DNA of 64,000 bases from positions 1 to 64,000 of the forward strand of contig JAEZOB010000033.1 in the NCBI GenBank assembly GCA_023414355.1, given 5' to 3'. Position numbers and translations under genes: made by a program. This stretch comes from Bacillota bacterium (GTDB lineage: Bacteria > Bacillota > Clostridia > Lachnospirales > Lachnospiraceae). The notes below the pieces were generated by a model. That model was not told the origin of the DNA and did no database searches. It worked only from the letters and a program-made list of their open reading frames with translations. Positions 47,036-56,457 of the stretch are shown here, in pieces (the first letter of the stretch is position 1; each line of letters starts with the position of its first letter).

Positions 47036-47099
47036 TTTTCCTGATATAATATGCCGATATCCAAGCAAGCTTGTCTATCGGCATATTATATCAGGAAAA
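47036..47099. promoter_or_regulatory. Perfect 24-bp inverted repeat in the nrdD leader
   Basis: Arms 47036-47059 and 47076-47099 are perfectly complementary (inner part ATAATATGCCGATA), with a 16-base loop. It lies between the nrdD promoter and the nrdD start and is not followed by a T-run, so it is not an ordinary terminator. It could act as RNA control of nrdD, as an mRNA stabiliser, or as a protein-binding palindrome. Confidence 0.75.
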
Positions 47100-47156
47100 C
47101 ACCTAAGGTGCTTCTGACACTTTACTAATTTCTCTGCCACTTATGGTTGGAAATTA

Positions 47157-47185
47157 ACTATAATACAAAATATAGTAAAAGTCAA
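47157..47185 (-). promoter_or_regulatory. Candidate nrdD promoter with overlapping AT-rich palindrome
   Basis: On the minus strand TTGACT (47180-47185) and TATAGT (47157-47162) are 17 bp apart. The spacer and -10 form an imperfect palindrome (ACTATA...TATAGT), and another AT-rich motif with CACAATATAAGG lies about 30 bp upstream. Paired AT-rich palindromes suit NrdR boxes, but the match to the NrdR consensus is loose. Confidence 0.5.
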
Positions 47186-47348
47186 TAACATAAGCACAAT
47201 ATAAGGTATAAAATTTACCATTCTCATTCCAGTATTATCATATCTTACCTCATAAGTCTTCTGATATAAGTATTGTGCTATATTTCGACATAGTATTTGA
47301 TTTTTCTACATATCGTATGCTATAATCCTAAGCAAAGGAGGTACTACT

Positions 47349-47717
47349 ATGTTAATTTCTGCAATTATTTCGATTACCACCGCTCTTGTTTTTTATACCA
47401 TCGGAGTATGGAGCGAGAAACTACAAGGTCGATTGAAAAAATGGCACCTGATCCTTTTTTATCTGGGGTTAGTGTTCGATACACTGGGTACAGCCCTGAT
47501 GAGTAGACTGACTGATGGCGGTTTCGTACTAAACTTTCATGGAACAACAGGTCTGCTGGCACTTATCCTTATGCTCCTCCATGCACTTTGGGCTACGATT
47601 GTTCTGCTAAAGCATGAGGAGAAGGCCAAGGTAAATTTCCACAGATTTAGTATCATTGTATGGCTGATCTGGCTGATTCCTTTTGTCTCCGGTGCCACCT
47701 TTGGTATGACAAGATAG
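47349..47717 (+). CDS. HsmA-like four-helix membrane protein
   Basis: A 122-residue membrane protein with four hydrophobic segments. It resembles the HsmA/TIGR03987 family (VWSEKLQGRLKKWHLILFYLGLVFDTLGT, shortened here: WHLILFYLGLVFDTLGT; and HGTTGLLALILMLLHALWA). Conserved His residues in helices two to four hint at haem or metal binding, but no function is established. The ATG has AAAGGAGG upstream. Its stop touches the end of the convergent CPBP gene without a terminator between them. Confidence 0.75.
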   Translation: MLISAIISITTALVFYTIGVWSEKLQGRLKKWHLILFYLGLVFDTLGTALMSRLTDGGFVLNFHGTTGLLALILMLLHALWATIVLLKHEEKAKVNFHRFSIIVWLIWLIPFVSGATFGMTR

Positions 47718-48512
47718 CTATTCTTTTCTCAGCTCACTCCTCGCCATCTTTCTTACCAGATAGATTCCCTGAATAATCACCAACATACTGCATACCATAG
47801 CCATTACCTGTGCCGCCTCATCGCTGGCTGTGATTAGATCAAAACCCCCATGCCAGATTAATACTGGTATGACACTGAAACGACTTTCACTACATAACCA
47901 GGCAAGAAGGATGGAACCAAAACTCAAGCTGATTGCCCAGCCAAGGATTCCTGGACCCATATTAATATAGTTCTCATTAAAAAAGAATGCCGGCAGATGC
48001 CAGAATATCCAGACGAGCGCAACAATCAGGGCACTGATCCGAAGAGAATACCGCTTGTTGAGTTCGGGAAGAAGGAAGCCTCTCCAACCGGATTCTTCAC
48101 CAATACCGAAGGTTGCTACCCATACAAAGGCAGTCTGAAGTATATTTAAGCCCGGAAGCTTTTCGGTGAGTCCGAAACGGCTCCAATCAGGCCAGGCACC
48201 GACCATCAGCCGATGTATGATTACTGAGGCAATCCCGTATAATATGGGCATCAGAATAGCAATTCCAAGCCATTTTAAGGGAAAGCGTATCGAATAAGTC
48301 CGCTTGATCCAACTCTTTATTTCCTTCTTCCCTCCTGTAATCAGAGAGGTCACTGCAGCAGCAATCAATGGACCAAAGGAAGCAAGATAGAACTGATAGG
48401 GGAGCAGTGGGATGTTTATATCCCTTACCTTGTTCATAAGCAGAGGCAGCCATAGCAGCCAGGTAATACCGTACGCTATCATAATATAAATTATGATCTT
48501 CCTGTTTTTCAT
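47718..48512 (-). CDS. CPBP-family intramembrane metalloprotease
   Basis: A 264-residue protein with about eight membrane segments. Motif 1 is GEESGWRGFLLPEL (EExxxR), and motif 2 is FWHLPAFFF. A third region, IWHGGFDL, supplies the last His. It is the second CPBP protein in the window and belongs to the eukaryotic Rce1-like subclass with EESGWRG. The substrate is unknown. It ends exactly next to the HsmA-like stop codon. The ATG has GGATGAG upstream. Confidence 0.85.
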   Translation of the reverse strand: MKNRKIIIYIMIAYGITWLLWLPLLMNKVRDINIPLLPYQFYLASFGPLIAAAVTSLITGGKKEIKSWIKRTYSIRFPLKWLGIAILMPILYGIASVIIHRLMVGAWPDWSRFGLTEKLPGLNILQTAFVWVATFGIGEESGWRGFLLPELNKRYSLRISALIVALVWIFWHLPAFFFNENYINMGPGILGWAISLSFGSILLAWLCSESRFSVIPVLIWHGGFDLITASDEAAQVMAMVCSMLVIIQGIYLVRKMARSELRKE

Positions 48513-48610
48513 TTCATCTCATCCTTTCTTTTATAAAGACTATCTGCAGCATAACTATATATCCATCACATGATACCATATTTACTTCATGATTAAAATA
48601 ACACGGGTAT

Positions 48611-48661
48611 AAAAAAGCTGTAGCAAAAAGGTTTCATATCATGAAACTCTTTGCTACAGCT
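48611..48661 (-). terminator. Terminator after the 5'-nucleotidase gene
   Basis: AGCTGTAGCAAAAAGGTTTCAT and its near-perfect complement (one bulge) form a hairpin of about 21 bp with a three-base loop. It is followed by TTTTTT on the minus strand, 65 bp past the gene stop. Confidence 0.85.
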
Positions 48662-48725
48662 CTATTTAATCTTTAGAAATCAATAACAAATCAATAATCT
48701 GTGTTTATTTCGAAGAGTTCTAACA

Positions 48726-50429
48726 TTACTTAATCACGATTCTTCCCTGACCGGTAGTAACGGAATATTCCTCTCCTACAACACCCTTCAGATTCTCTGT
48801 CAGATATCTGATCAGAATTTCGTTATCGACAGCAACCTCATCCTTCAGAATCTTACTGCCTTTGAACATGGTATAACCGTCACCGGAGCTCTTTAAGGTA
48901 TAGTTGATACCTGCTAAGGAATACTTCTTCTTTAAGTCCAGCTTCTCATACTTACCGGTCTTGCTGTTTAATACCATAACATTCTGAACACGGTACGCTC
49001 CGCTAACCGACTGGAACAATCCGGTCGCATCTACAACAACAGAGGTAGGAACTGCAGAATTAATCTCGTAAGTCATACCGGAAACCTGTAAGAAGCCACC
49101 ACTCTCTGCAGGATAATTCTTCGCGCCTAATTCAAGAGCATTCAAAATCTGCTGTCCTGTTACTTCCATGACACAGCCCATATTGCCGAAAGGAAATACA
49201 GATAATAGACTATTATATGTAACATCGCCTTTGGCAATATTATCTCTGATACCGCCACCATTCATAATAGCAACATCAGCATCAAGAACGGTACGTAAAG
49301 CATCAGCGCAGAAATCGCCGAGGTTCGTTTCTGCATTACGGACTGCACGTTTATTGGTGGTCAGATTCAAAGTAGTGAGATCAACAGAAGTCTTGCCGAT
49401 TACTCTGGATATCTCTGCAGAATATCCTTTTTTCACTGTTGCAATAAACTCCTTAATTTTCTCATCTGTCTTGGTATATTCTTTTAAGGATACCAACTGA
49501 GCAGAAATCTTGCCTTTTTTAGTAATCAGAAGCTTACCGATGTTCGCGAACTTTGTACCAGTAGAGGACACGATAACATCTTTACCATCTTTGTTTTTCA
49601 CGATGGTTCCTGCATAGATACTATGGGAATGTCCATCCAGCAGTACATCAATGCCTGTTGTATTGCTGATTACACTGGTAGAAGTCCACTGACTTGTGAT
49701 GCCATCTGTACCAAGATGTGCAAGAGCTACAACATAGTCGGCTCCGGCCTTCTTTGCTGCATTGACTGATTTCTGAACACGATCATATAATGCCTTTCCG
49801 GTTGCATCTCCACAGAAGCCGTAGATAAAATCACCCTTCTTATTCTGGAAGTAAGTAGGGGTGGAGGTTGTAATGGTCTCCGGGGATGAAATACCTACAA
49901 ACGCTACTTTTTTATTGCCATATTTCTTAATTGTATAGGATTTAAAAACAGCTTTATTCTTTTCTAAATCCATGAAATTACAGCTTACTGCCTTACTTTT
50001 CAAAAACCTTGTCAAGAATTTCAACTGATCGATTTGATAGTCGAACTCATGATTACCGAGGGTAACAACATCATAACCCACCTGGTTCATGATGTCTACG
50101 ATGTTAGCGCCCTTTGATAAAGCTCCGATCGTAGCACCCTGTGCAAAATCTCCGCTTGAAACTGCGGATACATAATCTGTTTTCCCCAACATGTCTTTCT
50201 TAAGTGCTGCCATGCTTGCATATCCGTCTACGGCACAGTGAACATCATTATCATATAGAATAACAATATCACCAAGTGATACATCATCTGCCGGGCTAAC
50301 TGTCGCGACAGCCGGCGCAGCTGTCTCTGCGGCCAAGCCAATCTGAGCAGGTGCCCAGGACACCCCTAGCATTAATGCGGATACGAGTACTGCTAATGTT
50401 TTCTTTGCAAACCTATTATACCATTTCAT
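48726..50429 (-). CDS. Secreted 5'-nucleotidase/UshA-like metallophosphatase
   Basis: A 567-residue exported enzyme. The signal peptide (KKTLAVLVSALMLGVSWAPA) ends around LAAE. The metallophosphatase domain has ILYDNDVHC, SSGDFAQG, TLGNHEFDY, ALAHLG and DGHSHS. The C-terminal 5'-nucleotidase domain begins near residue 330 (AETNLGDFCADAL, then NGGGIRDNI). It would dephosphorylate nucleotides outside the cell. No LPxTG anchor is seen. The start is the ATG at 50429, with GAGAGGAG upstream. Confidence 0.92.
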   Translation of the reverse strand: MKWYNRFAKKTLAVLVSALMLGVSWAPAQIGLAAETAAPAVATVSPADDVSLGDIVILYDNDVHCAVDGYASMAALKKDMLGKTDYVSAVSSGDFAQGATIGALSKGANIVDIMNQVGYDVVTLGNHEFDYQIDQLKFLTRFLKSKAVSCNFMDLEKNKAVFKSYTIKKYGNKKVAFVGISSPETITTSTPTYFQNKKGDFIYGFCGDATGKALYDRVQKSVNAAKKAGADYVVALAHLGTDGITSQWTSTSVISNTTGIDVLLDGHSHSIYAGTIVKNKDGKDVIVSSTGTKFANIGKLLITKKGKISAQLVSLKEYTKTDEKIKEFIATVKKGYSAEISRVIGKTSVDLTTLNLTTNKRAVRNAETNLGDFCADALRTVLDADVAIMNGGGIRDNIAKGDVTYNSLLSVFPFGNMGCVMEVTGQQILNALELGAKNYPAESGGFLQVSGMTYEINSAVPTSVVVDATGLFQSVSGAYRVQNVMVLNSKTGKYEKLDLKKKYSLAGINYTLKSSGDGYTMFKGSKILKDEVAVDNEILIRYLTENLKGVVGEEYSVTTGQGRIVIK

Positions 50430-50639
50430 ACTGTTTCTCCTCTCAAAAGTAGAGTAATAATAGAGTACTAAAAACACTATATAATATTACCACATTGTCC
50501 AGATAATTACAATGAAACATTCGATCGAAATAGTATCTGTTCCTTTCTTTTGAGACATGCTACAATAAGTGAAGAAGAATAATAAATAATCCTTTTTTGT
50601 TACAATAAATTATCTTTATACTAAGAAAGGAAGGAAGCT

Positions 50640-51587
50640 ATGGTAATTAAAAAATCAAAGATAGCAGTAGTCGGCTGCGGAATGGTCGGTTCCTCCACTG
50701 CCTTCAGCCTGGTGACGCAAGGAATTTGTGATGAGATCCTGATGATCGATATAAATGAGGAACGAGCGCTGGGGGAGGTTCTGGACCTTCGCGATACCAT
50801 CAAATATCTGGATCGCAATGTCAAAATCCGAAAAGCAACCTATGCGGATTGCGGGGATGTTGATATCATCATTATTACCGCAGGCGCACCGCCGAAATAT
50901 GGTCAAACCAGACTGGATACCTTGGAAGCTAGTGCGAAAATCACACGAGCAATTGTTGAACCTGTCATGGCCAGCGGATTTGACGGTATTTTTATCGTTG
51001 TATCTAACCCGGTTGATATTATTGCACATTATATTTTCAAACTATCCGGTCTTCCGAAAAACCAGGTCATCGGCACCGGCACTGCATTAGACAGTTCAAG
51101 ACTTCAGAACTTCATAGCCGAACTGGTCAATGTTGATCCCAGAAGCGTATATGCGTACTCCATGGGGGAGCATGGGGATTCTCAGATGGTCCCCTGGTCT
51201 ACGGTAACCATCGCCGGAAAACCCTTTTACGATATCATTCAGGATAACAAAGAGCTGGTCGGAGACGTGGATTTGGATGAGATTGTGAAAAAGACCACTC
51301 GGGAAGGATGGGAGATTCTGAACAGAAAGGGAACTACCTCCTATGGAATTGCTTCTGCCTGCGTAGGAGTAATTAAGGCAATTCTGTATGATGAGAACAA
51401 GATTATACCGGTCTCAACCTTATTAGACGGTGAGTATGGACAACATGATGTATTTGCCGGTGTTCCTACCATCCTTAACCGGACCGGCGCTGCAGATGTC
51501 CTGGAAATTCATATGACCGAGGAGGAGCTGAAGAAGTTTCAATACTCAGCATCCGTCATCCGTGAGTATTCTCTTAAAATCCAATGA
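50640..51587 (+). CDS. L-lactate dehydrogenase-family enzyme
   Basis: A 315-residue NAD-dependent 2-hydroxyacid dehydrogenase. It has the nucleotide loop GCGMVGSS, the VSNPVD strand, the substrate Arg and catalytic Asp in GTALDSSRLQ, and the catalytic His in GEHGDSQ. The specificity loop reads AGAPPKYGQTR. The position that is Gln in classical L-lactate dehydrogenases (AGANQKPGETR) is Pro here, so the true substrate may be another 2-oxoacid. It would oxidise NADH in fermentation. The ATG has AAAGGAAGG upstream; it is a single-gene unit with a long terminator. Confidence 0.88.
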   Translation: MVIKKSKIAVVGCGMVGSSTAFSLVTQGICDEILMIDINEERALGEVLDLRDTIKYLDRNVKIRKATYADCGDVDIIIITAGAPPKYGQTRLDTLEASAKITRAIVEPVMASGFDGIFIVVSNPVDIIAHYIFKLSGLPKNQVIGTGTALDSSRLQNFIAELVNVDPRSVYAYSMGEHGDSQMVPWSTVTIAGKPFYDIIQDNKELVGDVDLDEIVKKTTREGWEILNRKGTTSYGIASACVGVIKAILYDENKIIPVSTLLDGEYGQHDVFAGVPTILNRTGAADVLEIHMTEEELKKFQYSASVIREYSLKIQ

Positions 51588-51596
51588 TTCTCTTCA

Positions 51597-51693
51597 AAAA
51601 TAAAACACCTCCTATGAAGTTGAAATAAGCCCTAAGTCTGGAATACTCCAGCCCTAGGAGATCAATCCAACTCCGCAGGAGGTGTTTTATTTT
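51597..51693. terminator. Long bidirectional terminator after the lactate dehydrogenase gene
   Basis: A perfect 17-bp inverted repeat (AAAATAAAACACCTCCT at 51597-51613, complement at 51677-51693) has A/T-rich ends. It encloses a second hairpin (CTGGA-ATAC-TCCAG) and a shorter AGTTG/CAACT pairing. It separates two convergent genes. Confidence 0.8.
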
Positions 51694-51720
51694 GTCAGCA
51701 AGCTATAGTCAGGGCAGAAG

Positions 51721-52218
51721 TTATAGTTCGGCTTTACTCTTTAGGAACTCCTTACACCTCTTCGACTTAATAAAATACATATACCAGGCAACCGTAAATA
51801 CAACGATGTAAGCGAATGGAAATAGTAACTCCCAAGACAGCATTTCTATAAACGATTTATACTGTATGGTCCCAATTCCGATCATATTCTCATAGTCTGC
51901 GATGGTAAAAAATAATATGGTATAACACGCTGCTGAAAATACAGCTTGTATGATCAGATACAGCTTTGACCAGGTAACCGTATTCTTATTCAGCGTAAAG
52001 CAGATAACTGCTGTTACTACTGTATAAAGAATGAAAAGAATGCAAATTGCAATCAAGACCGTCCTAAGGAGCACATTTTCTTTAAAGGCTTCGTAAAAAC
52101 GTGCCATAAAGGACAATGTCGGTAAAATATCAATGACTAAAATCATGATAACAAAAAGCAGCAACAGACCTCTCTTTTCTTCCTCATACTCAAATGGCTT
52201 TCTAAATTCTTGATCCAC
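51721..52218 (-). CDS. Four-helix membrane protein, unknown function (DUF2569-like)
   Basis: A 165-residue protein with four hydrophobic segments (LLLLFVIMILVIDILPTLSF and three more) and short charged ends. Topology and the opening resemble DUF2569 proteins, but the match is by eye only. The frame opens further upstream. The best start is the GTG at 52218, since GGGGAGG lies nine bases before it; the ATG at 52236 overlaps that site. Confidence 0.6.
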   Translation of the reverse strand: MDQEFRKPFEYEEEKRGLLLLFVIMILVIDILPTLSFMARFYEAFKENVLLRTVLIAICILFILYTVVTAVICFTLNKNTVTWSKLYLIIQAVFSAACYTILFFTIADYENMIGIGTIQYKSFIEMLSWELLFPFAYIVVFTVAWYMYFIKSKRCKEFLKSKAEL

Positions 52219-52441
52219 GCTCAATCCCCTCCCCATGATAAGAATTTCAGCATATAGAACGATAAGTTTCAAATGTGTTTTATATTTTACAATAAAATGG
52301 ATTATATTTCAATTCCGTGGGATAAAGTCAGCAATTCCTGTCCGTTTTTCAAACTCGGGGAAATACAACTATTGTCAAGGTTAAGCATGTTCGGCCTTCC
52401 TGTTGTATATTAGTATGATAATGCTTGGTTATTACAAAATT

Positions 52442-52468
52442 TAAGTGGTTTGTACATTCTATACGATT
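52442..52468 (+). promoter_or_regulatory. Weak candidate sigma-28 promoter for the chemoreceptor gene
   Basis: TAAGTGGT-N11-ATACGATT resembles the flagellar sigma-D consensus (TAAAGTTT-N11-GCCGATAA) at about half its positions and lies about 100 bp before the chemoreceptor ATG. The rest of 52219-52571 holds nothing else I can name. Confidence 0.25.
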
Positions 52469-52571
52469 TTTCTAAATGTTATAATTAAATTATCAAGCTG
52501 GAGAAATTTACTGATTTACTAACAGAAGACAAACCACGATATCACACATAAGTGATTAGAAAGGTGACAGT

Positions 52572-54779
52572 ATGGGGCTTAAGTTGAATAACATTTTAAA
52601 GTTAAGTAATGCTGGGGGAATACAGAAGAAACTGATTGGAAATTTTAATTTAAAAGCCGGACGGGAGCACCTTCCGGAAGATAAGGAAGAGCTTTTGAAA
52701 ACTCTCCCGAAAGTAAAACTTTTTTCAACTCTTAAGTTTCGGTTGATCGCCAGTTTTTGTATTCCGGTTGCATGTATCATTGTACTTGGAGTTGCCTCCT
52801 TCGAGAAGGCATCCTCGGGAATTAAGGATAATTACGAGATTTCTACTGCAGATTCTATCAATATGGCCGCGGAATATATGCGCTTTGGCTTCCAGAGTGT
52901 AGTAGCCGCAAGCAACCAGTACGTGAGCGATCCTACGATAGCGCAATACCTTCGTAATGCCGGTGATAAAATGGAATTAGCCGATACCAATACTACTGTC
53001 TCAAAATCCCTCTCCTCTAAAAGAACCTCGGACGAGTTTATTTCAAATATATATATTATTTCGGATACAGCATTATCAATTACAACATCCCAAATAAAGT
53101 TTAAGGATAAGTTTTATGCAGGCTTTGCAGAGACAGAGAACGGAAAGTTCCTGATCGCCAATCCAATGAAAACACTGTGGGACGGTCAGGATGAATACCT
53201 GGATGAGAAGCTGCAAACAGGGCCTGAGGATTATTCCATGCGATTGATCCGTGGCTTCGGTAGATTAGATTCTGTCCTGATTATGGATATCAAAGCTGAG
53301 GTTGTGGACCAGATACTGGCTAAGCTCTCTATTGATCCATCCGGTATTCTCGCAGTGATTACTCCGGATGGCAGAGAAATCGTCAGTCGGGTCAAGGAGG
53401 AAACGGCAGGTGAAGAGCCTGCAGCCACCGATGAGGCAGCTCCTTCCGGTCCACTTTTTACCGGGGAGTCCTTCTACCAGGAAGCGTTGACTGCCGAAGC
53501 TGCAAGTGGAACAAAGGAAGTAAATTATCAAGGAGCACCCTATCTGTTCCTGTATTCAAAGATCGGCGATACCGGTGCCATGATCTGTGTACTGATGCCT
53601 CAGTCCACAATAGACAGACAGGCGGACAGCATTAAGAAGCTTACCGTCATCATCGTTGTAATTGCCTGTGCCCTTGCGATTATTACCGCCGCTCTCCTGT
53701 CAATGGATATCGACAAGACCATCCGGGGTATTAATAAACGCTTAAGACAGGCTGCAAAAGGAGATTTCACAGTCCAATTTTCATCAAAGCGCAAGGATGA
53801 ATTCCATATTCTGACAGAGGAGCTACAGGAAACCTTCTCCAATGTAAATGAATTGATTACAAAGGTGAAGCATTCCAGTGGTGAGGTTTTAGGATCCTCC
53901 TCCAATCTATCGAAAACCTCGGAGATGTTCTTAACATCTGCCGAGAATATCTCAAATGCCATGAATGAGATTGAACTTGGAGTGAACCAGCAGGCGAAAA
54001 ACGCTGAGGAGTGTCTGATGCAAATGGACAACCTATCCCAGAAGATCGAGCTTGTAAGTGAAAACACCAAGGAAATCGGCAATATTGCAGATAATACAAA
54101 GAAGCGTGTAAAGGAAGGGACTGAAACCACAGACGAGTTGAACCAGCAGACTGCTGCTACGATAGAAATTACCACCAATATTATTAGTGAAATCGAGAAG
54201 CTTGCTGAGAAGTCCTCTTCCATCAATAAAATCATTAATGTAATCAATGATATAGCCAATCAGACCAACCTGCTATCTCTGAATGCATCAATAGAGGCAG
54301 CACGTGCCGGAGAATATGGTAAGGGCTTTGCAGTGGTTGCCGACGAGATCAGAACACTGGCTGAAATGTCCAAGTCCTCAGTAAGTGATATCAAGAAAAT
54401 CATACAAAGCATCCAGGAAGATACCACTAAGGCAGCAGATATCGCGCGAAGCGCCGAGAAGGTTCTGATCCTACAGGACAGCGCAGTTAAAAATACCACC
54501 TCCTCCTATCAGGACATCAACGAAAGTGTCGAGAAGCTTGTCGTATTTCTCAAATACATCACAGAGAATGTCTCAACGATTAATGAAGCAAGAGTCAGCA
54601 CCCTTGCCGCGATTGAAAACATCTCCGCCGTACTGGAAGAGATCGCTGCTTCCTCCAATCATGTCAATCAGGTCTCCAGTGACCAGCTGGAGTCTGTAGG
54701 CTCTTTAAATGAGTCAGTCGGAAAACTCAATATGAATGCCGACAACCTAATGCATGCCATCCAGAAGTTTATCGTATAA
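52572..54779 (+). CDS. Methyl-accepting chemotaxis protein
   Basis: A 735-residue chemoreceptor. A cytoplasmic N-terminal tail of about 55 residues is followed by a membrane helix (FCIPVACIIVLGVA). A large extracellular Cache-like domain comes next, then a second membrane helix (about 357-377), a HAMP domain and the signalling coiled coil. The hairpin tip is NQTNLLSLNASIEAARAGE (about 560-580). The unusually long cytoplasmic tail before the first helix is noteworthy. The ligand is unknown. The ATG has AAAGGTG upstream. Confidence 0.92.
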   Translation: MGLKLNNILKLSNAGGIQKKLIGNFNLKAGREHLPEDKEELLKTLPKVKLFSTLKFRLIASFCIPVACIIVLGVASFEKASSGIKDNYEISTADSINMAAEYMRFGFQSVVAASNQYVSDPTIAQYLRNAGDKMELADTNTTVSKSLSSKRTSDEFISNIYIISDTALSITTSQIKFKDKFYAGFAETENGKFLIANPMKTLWDGQDEYLDEKLQTGPEDYSMRLIRGFGRLDSVLIMDIKAEVVDQILAKLSIDPSGILAVITPDGREIVSRVKEETAGEEPAATDEAAPSGPLFTGESFYQEALTAEAASGTKEVNYQGAPYLFLYSKIGDTGAMICVLMPQSTIDRQADSIKKLTVIIVVIACALAIITAALLSMDIDKTIRGINKRLRQAAKGDFTVQFSSKRKDEFHILTEELQETFSNVNELITKVKHSSGEVLGSSSNLSKTSEMFLTSAENISNAMNEIELGVNQQAKNAEECLMQMDNLSQKIELVSENTKEIGNIADNTKKRVKEGTETTDELNQQTAATIEITTNIISEIEKLAEKSSSINKIINVINDIANQTNLLSLNASIEAARAGEYGKGFAVVADEIRTLAEMSKSSVSDIKKIIQSIQEDTTKAADIARSAEKVLILQDSAVKNTTSSYQDINESVEKLVVFLKYITENVSTINEARVSTLAAIENISAVLEEIAASSNHVNQVSSDQLESVGSLNESVGKLNMNADNLMHAIQKFIV

Positions 54780-54801
54780 ACCCATTACATAACCACATTA
54801 G

Positions 54802-54843
54802 CAGAAAGGGCTTTTGATATGCAAATATCAAAAGCCCTTTCTG
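54802..54843. terminator. Bidirectional terminator between the chemoreceptor and GH18 genes
   Basis: CAGAAAGGGCTTTTGATAT and its perfect complement (19 bp) close a GCAA tetraloop. Internal A- and T-runs make it work in both directions. It fills the 64-bp gap between two convergent genes. Confidence 0.85.
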
Positions 54844-56457
54844 TTATGGATACAATTCCTTATATAAAGAGTTTAACAAAATTCTCTTTGGATCCTGACT
54901 GAGTTCCCAGATCATCACACCACTCAGCCCATTATTTCTGACATATCTGGCTTTCTCAGCCATCGACTGCTCATCCTCATAGGTTATGAAGGTAGAATTT
55001 CCGAAAAGCCAGGGTACCTTGGCAATAGAATCATGGTAACGTCCATAGCTGGGCTGATTCAGGTAATTCGCTGCTATCGCGGCATAACTGATGGACGCCC
55101 CTCCGGAATAGGTCTGAAGTAACCCGTTATTTACTGAGGCAACTGATTTGTAGATAAACCCGTAGAAGGGCACTCCCATCACAAGCTTATCCTTTGAAAA
55201 TCCTGCCTTCAGCCACTCCTGAACACTGGAATTAACACTGATATTATAAGACTGCTGGGAATCAGCATGATACAGGGGCGCATTGAAGTTCGTGTAGGGC
55301 TCCCAGGTTCCATGAATATCATAGGTCATGATATTCGCATAGTCCTCATACTGACTAATACTGCTTAATTCTGTATTCTTTATGTACCAGACACCTGCTG
55401 CCCCGGCAAAGGTAAGCAGATATTTTTTCCCATCTGTCTTTCCTCTTGCATCCAGCCGATCCCTTAAAGTCTGAAGCAATAATGTGAAATTATACTTATC
55501 CTCCGGTCTTTTTATGTTTGTTGCCAGGCCTCCGCTGACCGGGTATTCCCAGTCGATATCAATTCCGTCAAAACCATACTGTATCATGAAATCCACACAG
55601 CTGTCTGCAAAGTTTCTTCTGGTTTCTTCCGTTAATGCTACATCAGAGAATCTTCCGGACCAGGACCAGCCGCCGACCGAGATCAGGGTTTTTAGGTTTA
55701 GGTTGACTCGCTTGAGTTGATTTAACTCACTGATGTTGGCCGGATCAATATCCGGATATCCCAGAGTGATCTTCAAATCACTTCCGATATTGGCAAAGGC
55801 ATAATTAATATGGGTCAATTTACTTGCGTCCAGCTGCATCGGACGATAGCCGGAATATCTTGACCAGGCTGCATAATACCCGACAATTCGCTTTGAGGGT
55901 ACCAGTGCCTGACTTTGAATTTCTACTTCCTTTACGACCGGCTTAGTGACAGTAATCCTGCATTCTAATTTTTTACCTAATACCATACCATAGATTGTAG
56001 CCCTTCCCGCCGCTTTCGCAGTAACTCTTCCGGAGGAAGAGACTGATGCAACTGCCCGGTTGCTTGTGGACCATAAAATCGAACTTGAGGTACCATATAC
56101 CTTCAGCGTCTTTTTAGAACCTGCAGCCAAGGTGACAGTTGACATATTTAGCTTGATCACAGTGACTTTACAGGATAATCTCTTCCCCGCGACTGAGGCA
56201 TAGATCGTCACTGTCCCGGGTGCCTTCGCTGTTACTCTGCCACCGGAGGAAACCACAGCAATTGCCTTGTTGCCCGAGGACCATTTGACAGTCCTACTGG
56301 TCCCATAAACATATAAAGTTTTATAATGGTTCACAGAAAGCGCGAAGGATGTGCGACTGAGCCGGATGGTTGCAGCCTGTACATTATGTAATTCTCCTAT
56401 TGGTAATAAGGTAATAATAAAAAGAAAAACAATGAATAATCCAAATTTGCGTTTCAG
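54844..56457 (-). CDS. Secreted GH18 glycoside hydrolase with Ig-like domains, apparent CTG start
   Basis: A 537-residue exported protein. Two bacterial Ig-like (Big_2) modules at about 35-200 repeat KTLYVYGTSRTVKWSSGNKA-type units. A chitinase-like TIM barrel follows (KRIVGYYAAWSRYSG), with the catalytic signature FDGIDIDWEYP at about residue 295-305. The frame is open without ATG up to a CTG at 56457 preceded by AGGAGG with ideal six-base spacing. That gives a clear signal peptide (KRKFGLFIVFLFIITLLP...VQAA). A GTG at 56334 would drop the signal peptide and is unlikely. Chitin or peptidoglycan-like glycans are plausible substrates. Confidence 0.82.
   Translation of the reverse strand: MKRKFGLFIVFLFIITLLPIGELHNVQAATIRLSRTSFALSVNHYKTLYVYGTSRTVKWSSGNKAIAVVSSGGRVTAKAPGTVTIYASVAGKRLSCKVTVIKLNMSTVTLAAGSKKTLKVYGTSSSILWSTSNRAVASVSSSGRVTAKAAGRATIYGMVLGKKLECRITVTKPVVKEVEIQSQALVPSKRIVGYYAAWSRYSGYRPMQLDASKLTHINYAFANIGSDLKITLGYPDIDPANISELNQLKRVNLNLKTLISVGGWSWSGRFSDVALTEETRRNFADSCVDFMIQYGFDGIDIDWEYPVSGGLATNIKRPEDKYNFTLLLQTLRDRLDARGKTDGKKYLLTFAGAAGVWYIKNTELSSISQYEDYANIMTYDIHGTWEPYTNFNAPLYHADSQQSYNISVNSSVQEWLKAGFSKDKLVMGVPFYGFIYKSVASVNNGLLQTYSGGASISYAAIAANYLNQPSYGRYHDSIAKVPWLFGNSTFITYEDEQSMAEKARYVRNNGLSGVMIWELSQDPKRILLNSLYKELYP

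Noticed and set aside
46974..47084. 37-residue N-terminal extension of NrdD
   Set aside because: It would translate the leader hairpin; the ATP-cone begins at the ATG at 46973, which has AGGAG upstream.
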